This document shows positions 4,515 to 6,019 of a stretch of DNA of 6,019 nt, piece after piece. The translations under genes and the position numbers were made by a program. This DNA comes from Bacteroidota bacterium. GTDB lineage: Bacteria > Bacteroidota > Bacteroidia > Bacteroidales > GCA-2748055. Positions within the stretch are counted from its first letter, which is position 1. Each line of letters opens with the position of its first letter. Below the pieces are notes generated by a model, which worked only from the letters and a program-made list of their open reading frames with translations, ran no database searches and had not been told where the DNA came from. The DNA lies in contig JAUVIT010000133.1 in assembly GCA_030592605.1 (NCBI GenBank), positions 1-6,019 of the forward strand, read 5' to 3'.

Positions 4515-6019
4515 TTATAAGGGATCAAGCTGAACGGTGCGGGGCCAGCCGGTGTATTGTTTTGCGTCTTTTTCCATCACATTGACATTCCGTGGCCAGC
4601 ACTCGAAGGTGACCTCTTTTGCAGGCTTATTGAAGCGGATCAGTCCGAAACCGGAACCATCCATGGATCCTTCAGGATTTGCATAGGCCACCATGGTAAT
4701 CCTGTTGTTGAAACCATCGAAATAGTCCCCCGTCCATGGCAATGGATTATCCGGATCATGATTCATGCCTGGCTGCTCATCCCCGGGCCACCACCATCTT
4801 TTATAGTAGTTCACAATTGAAGGAACCAGGAAGGTCCAGGGACCGTCCCTGAATTCTTCAATGCCATGCCGGACCAGGGTGGTCAGATGCTGATCTCCTC
4901 CAATATGCACTGCCCCGGCCCTCCTGATGGCCCTGAGTGCTTTATTGCGCCCTGTCTGTGGCCATCCGTTGGAATCCATATCTGCATAGAGTCGGTTCTC
5001 TTTACTTCCGTGCAGGTGTGCGGTTCCGCCAAAACCGGTTTGCGATAATACGGCTTTCATCTCCACACCTTCTCTCTGAGCTCCCCATTTATCCAGGAAC
5101 TTCAACTGGCGCTCACCCAGCAGAACCAGACCTTCCAGGTCCAGTGCACCCGGGTCGTAATCCGGATTGGTGATATGATCGGCCCGGGGTCCCTGTTGGG
5201 GGATTTTGCCGTTGGGGCCCGACTTGAATTTGCGGTCCTCGATAATGGCAAAGTCCACTCCACCCACTACCAGGCTGGTATAATAGACACCGATCCCCTG
5301 TCCGATGGGGGTGGGATCGAAGGGATCGGGCAGGTTGGCGGTCTGGCAGCGCTCCACCATCTTTATGTATTCAGGATGGTACCTGTACCCGCCGTCGTCG
5401 CATCCCTGAGCCGTGGACACCTTGCCGTTTTCCCCCCAGAGATTGCCCTGTCCCACATCATGATCGTCGGGAATCGAGATACATGGCCTGGTCCGGAATA
5501 TTTCCCGGAACTGGGAACCAAACAGCAACCACGCTGCAGTATGTTCTTTGTGGTCGTATGACTGGTCGCCCGAAAAAAACAGAATATCCGGATCCAGGGC
5601 ATTGACATTCCGGATGTAATTTTCCCTGCTGCCTCGATCCCTGTTGCTGTTACCTGTGAATGCCACCATCACAATTTCATCCGCATCGGCCGGGTCCTTT
5701 CGGATCAAGCCTTCATATATGGCTTCTTTTCCGTGCCTGAGCCTGTACGCCACATCCTGGGTGGCATCCCAGTTCTCGATTCTGAAAAGAGCTGACCAGC
5801 CCAGGTCATTCACTTTTTCTGTGGCGATCTCCTGCCACTGTCCGTCCGTCAGAGTCTCCAGCCTTACCGTACGCGTTTCATCCGGAAAAAGGGGATACAA
5901 CTGCGCACTCAGCTTCAGCGTAGCATTGGAAACGGTATAGAGCCCGAAGGCCACCACCTGATCGCGCTCCACCTTCACATCGTGGATGGGATTGGGGGCG
6001 CGATTCCACCAGTCGTTGG
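4515..6019 (-). CDS. PhoD-like metallophosphatase, 5' end beyond the window
   Basis: The last 500 residues are present, and the gene enters from the right edge. An in-frame GTG at 5976-5978 could be mistaken for the start. However, the frame stays open to the edge for 13 more codons (NDWWNRAPNPIHD), so the N-terminus and any signal peptide are missing. Residues about 15-115 form the beta-sandwich domain that precedes the catalytic domain in PhoD proteins. The metallophosphoesterase domain shows SGDQSYDH (149-156), PDDHDVGQGN (183-192) and HIGGDQHL (371-378), equivalent to the family's metal-binding Asp/His blocks. A C-terminal beta domain ends near the stop. PhoD-type enzymes are exported phosphodiesterases or alkaline phosphatases using metal ions; the substrate here is not evident. 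The gene converges with the propeller gene, with 19 bases between the stops and no visible terminator hairpin. It is more G/C-rich than genes 1 and 4. Confidence 0.92.
   Translation of the reverse strand, partial: NDWWNRAPNPIHDVKVERDQVVAFGLYTVSNATLKLSAQLYPLFPDETRTVRLETLTDGQWQEIATEKVNDLGWSALFRIENWDATQDVAYRLRHGKEAIYEGLIRKDPADADEIVMVAFTGNSNRDRGSRENYIRNVNALDPDILFFSGDQSYDHKEHTAAWLLFGSQFREIFRTRPCISIPDDHDVGQGNLWGENGKVSTAQGCDDGGYRYHPEYIKMVERCQTANLPDPFDPTPIGQGIGVYYTSLVVGGVDFAIIEDRKFKSGPNGKIPQQGPRADHITNPDYDPGALDLEGLVLLGERQLKFLDKWGAQREGVEMKAVLSQTGFGGTAHLHGSKENRLYADMDSNGWPQTGRNKALRAIRRAGAVHIGGDQHLTTLVRHGIEEFRDGPWTFLVPSIVNYYKRWWWPGDEQPGMNHDPDNPLPWTGDYFDGFNNRITMVAYANPEGSMDGSGFGLIRFNKPAKEVTFECWPRNVNVMEKDAKQYTGWPRTVQLDPL

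Noticed and set aside
4557..5940. Plus-strand ORFs opposite the phosphatase gene, up to 128 codons
   Set aside because: They lie entirely antisense to a well-supported metallophosphatase. Their translations show no domain or leader, as expected for shadow frames in G/C-richer coding DNA.

Overview
This 6.0 kb window looks like a chromosomal segment of a Bacteroidota bacterium, probably a free-living or marine member. The evidence is indirect. Starts are preceded by A/T-rich leaders without clear Shine-Dalgarno sequences. Secreted proteins have leaders ending in Ala-Gln or short lipobox leaders. Two spacers carry a TTG-N20-TAnnTTG-type promoter pattern that fits the phylum's primary sigma factor. 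There are no tRNA or rRNA genes, no CRISPR arrays, and no transposase or phage genes.

Layout. Positions 1-224 are non-coding leader DNA with one promoter-like element. Five plus-strand genes follow, and all encode exported proteins: (1) 225-1031, a secreted protein of unknown function that appears to be two diverged alpha+beta halves; (2) 1053-1580, a SnoaL/NTF2-like lipoprotein; (3) 1693-2982, a beta-lactamase-fold serine hydrolase (esterase-like) lipoprotein; (4) 3076-3552, a small lipoprotein with a possible lipocalin-like start; (5) 3560-4495, a TolB-like six-bladed PD40 propeller protein. Converging on these from the right is a large PhoD-like metallophosphatase (4515-6019, minus strand), whose N-terminus lies beyond the window edge.

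Genes 1-2 (18-21 bp apart) and genes 4-5 (7 bp apart) look co-transcribed; gene 3 stands more alone. All of the plus-strand products should act in the periplasm or at the outer membrane. The set reads as an envelope or accessory region (hydrolase, small ligand-binding folds, propeller) rather than a recognisable pathway, and I do not see a defined new system.

The most interesting signals are small. A 21-codon relic right after gene 2 (ATGA overlap with its stop) reads like the C-terminal end of an alpha/beta hydrolase, implying a past deletion. Genes 1 and 5, otherwise unrelated, share a 25-residue leader of equal length with a 17-nt exact DNA match. The spacers before genes 1 and 4 carry the same promoter-like element with identical spacing. 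The metallophosphatase ORF has an in-frame GTG that could be mistaken for its start, but the frame is open to the window edge.
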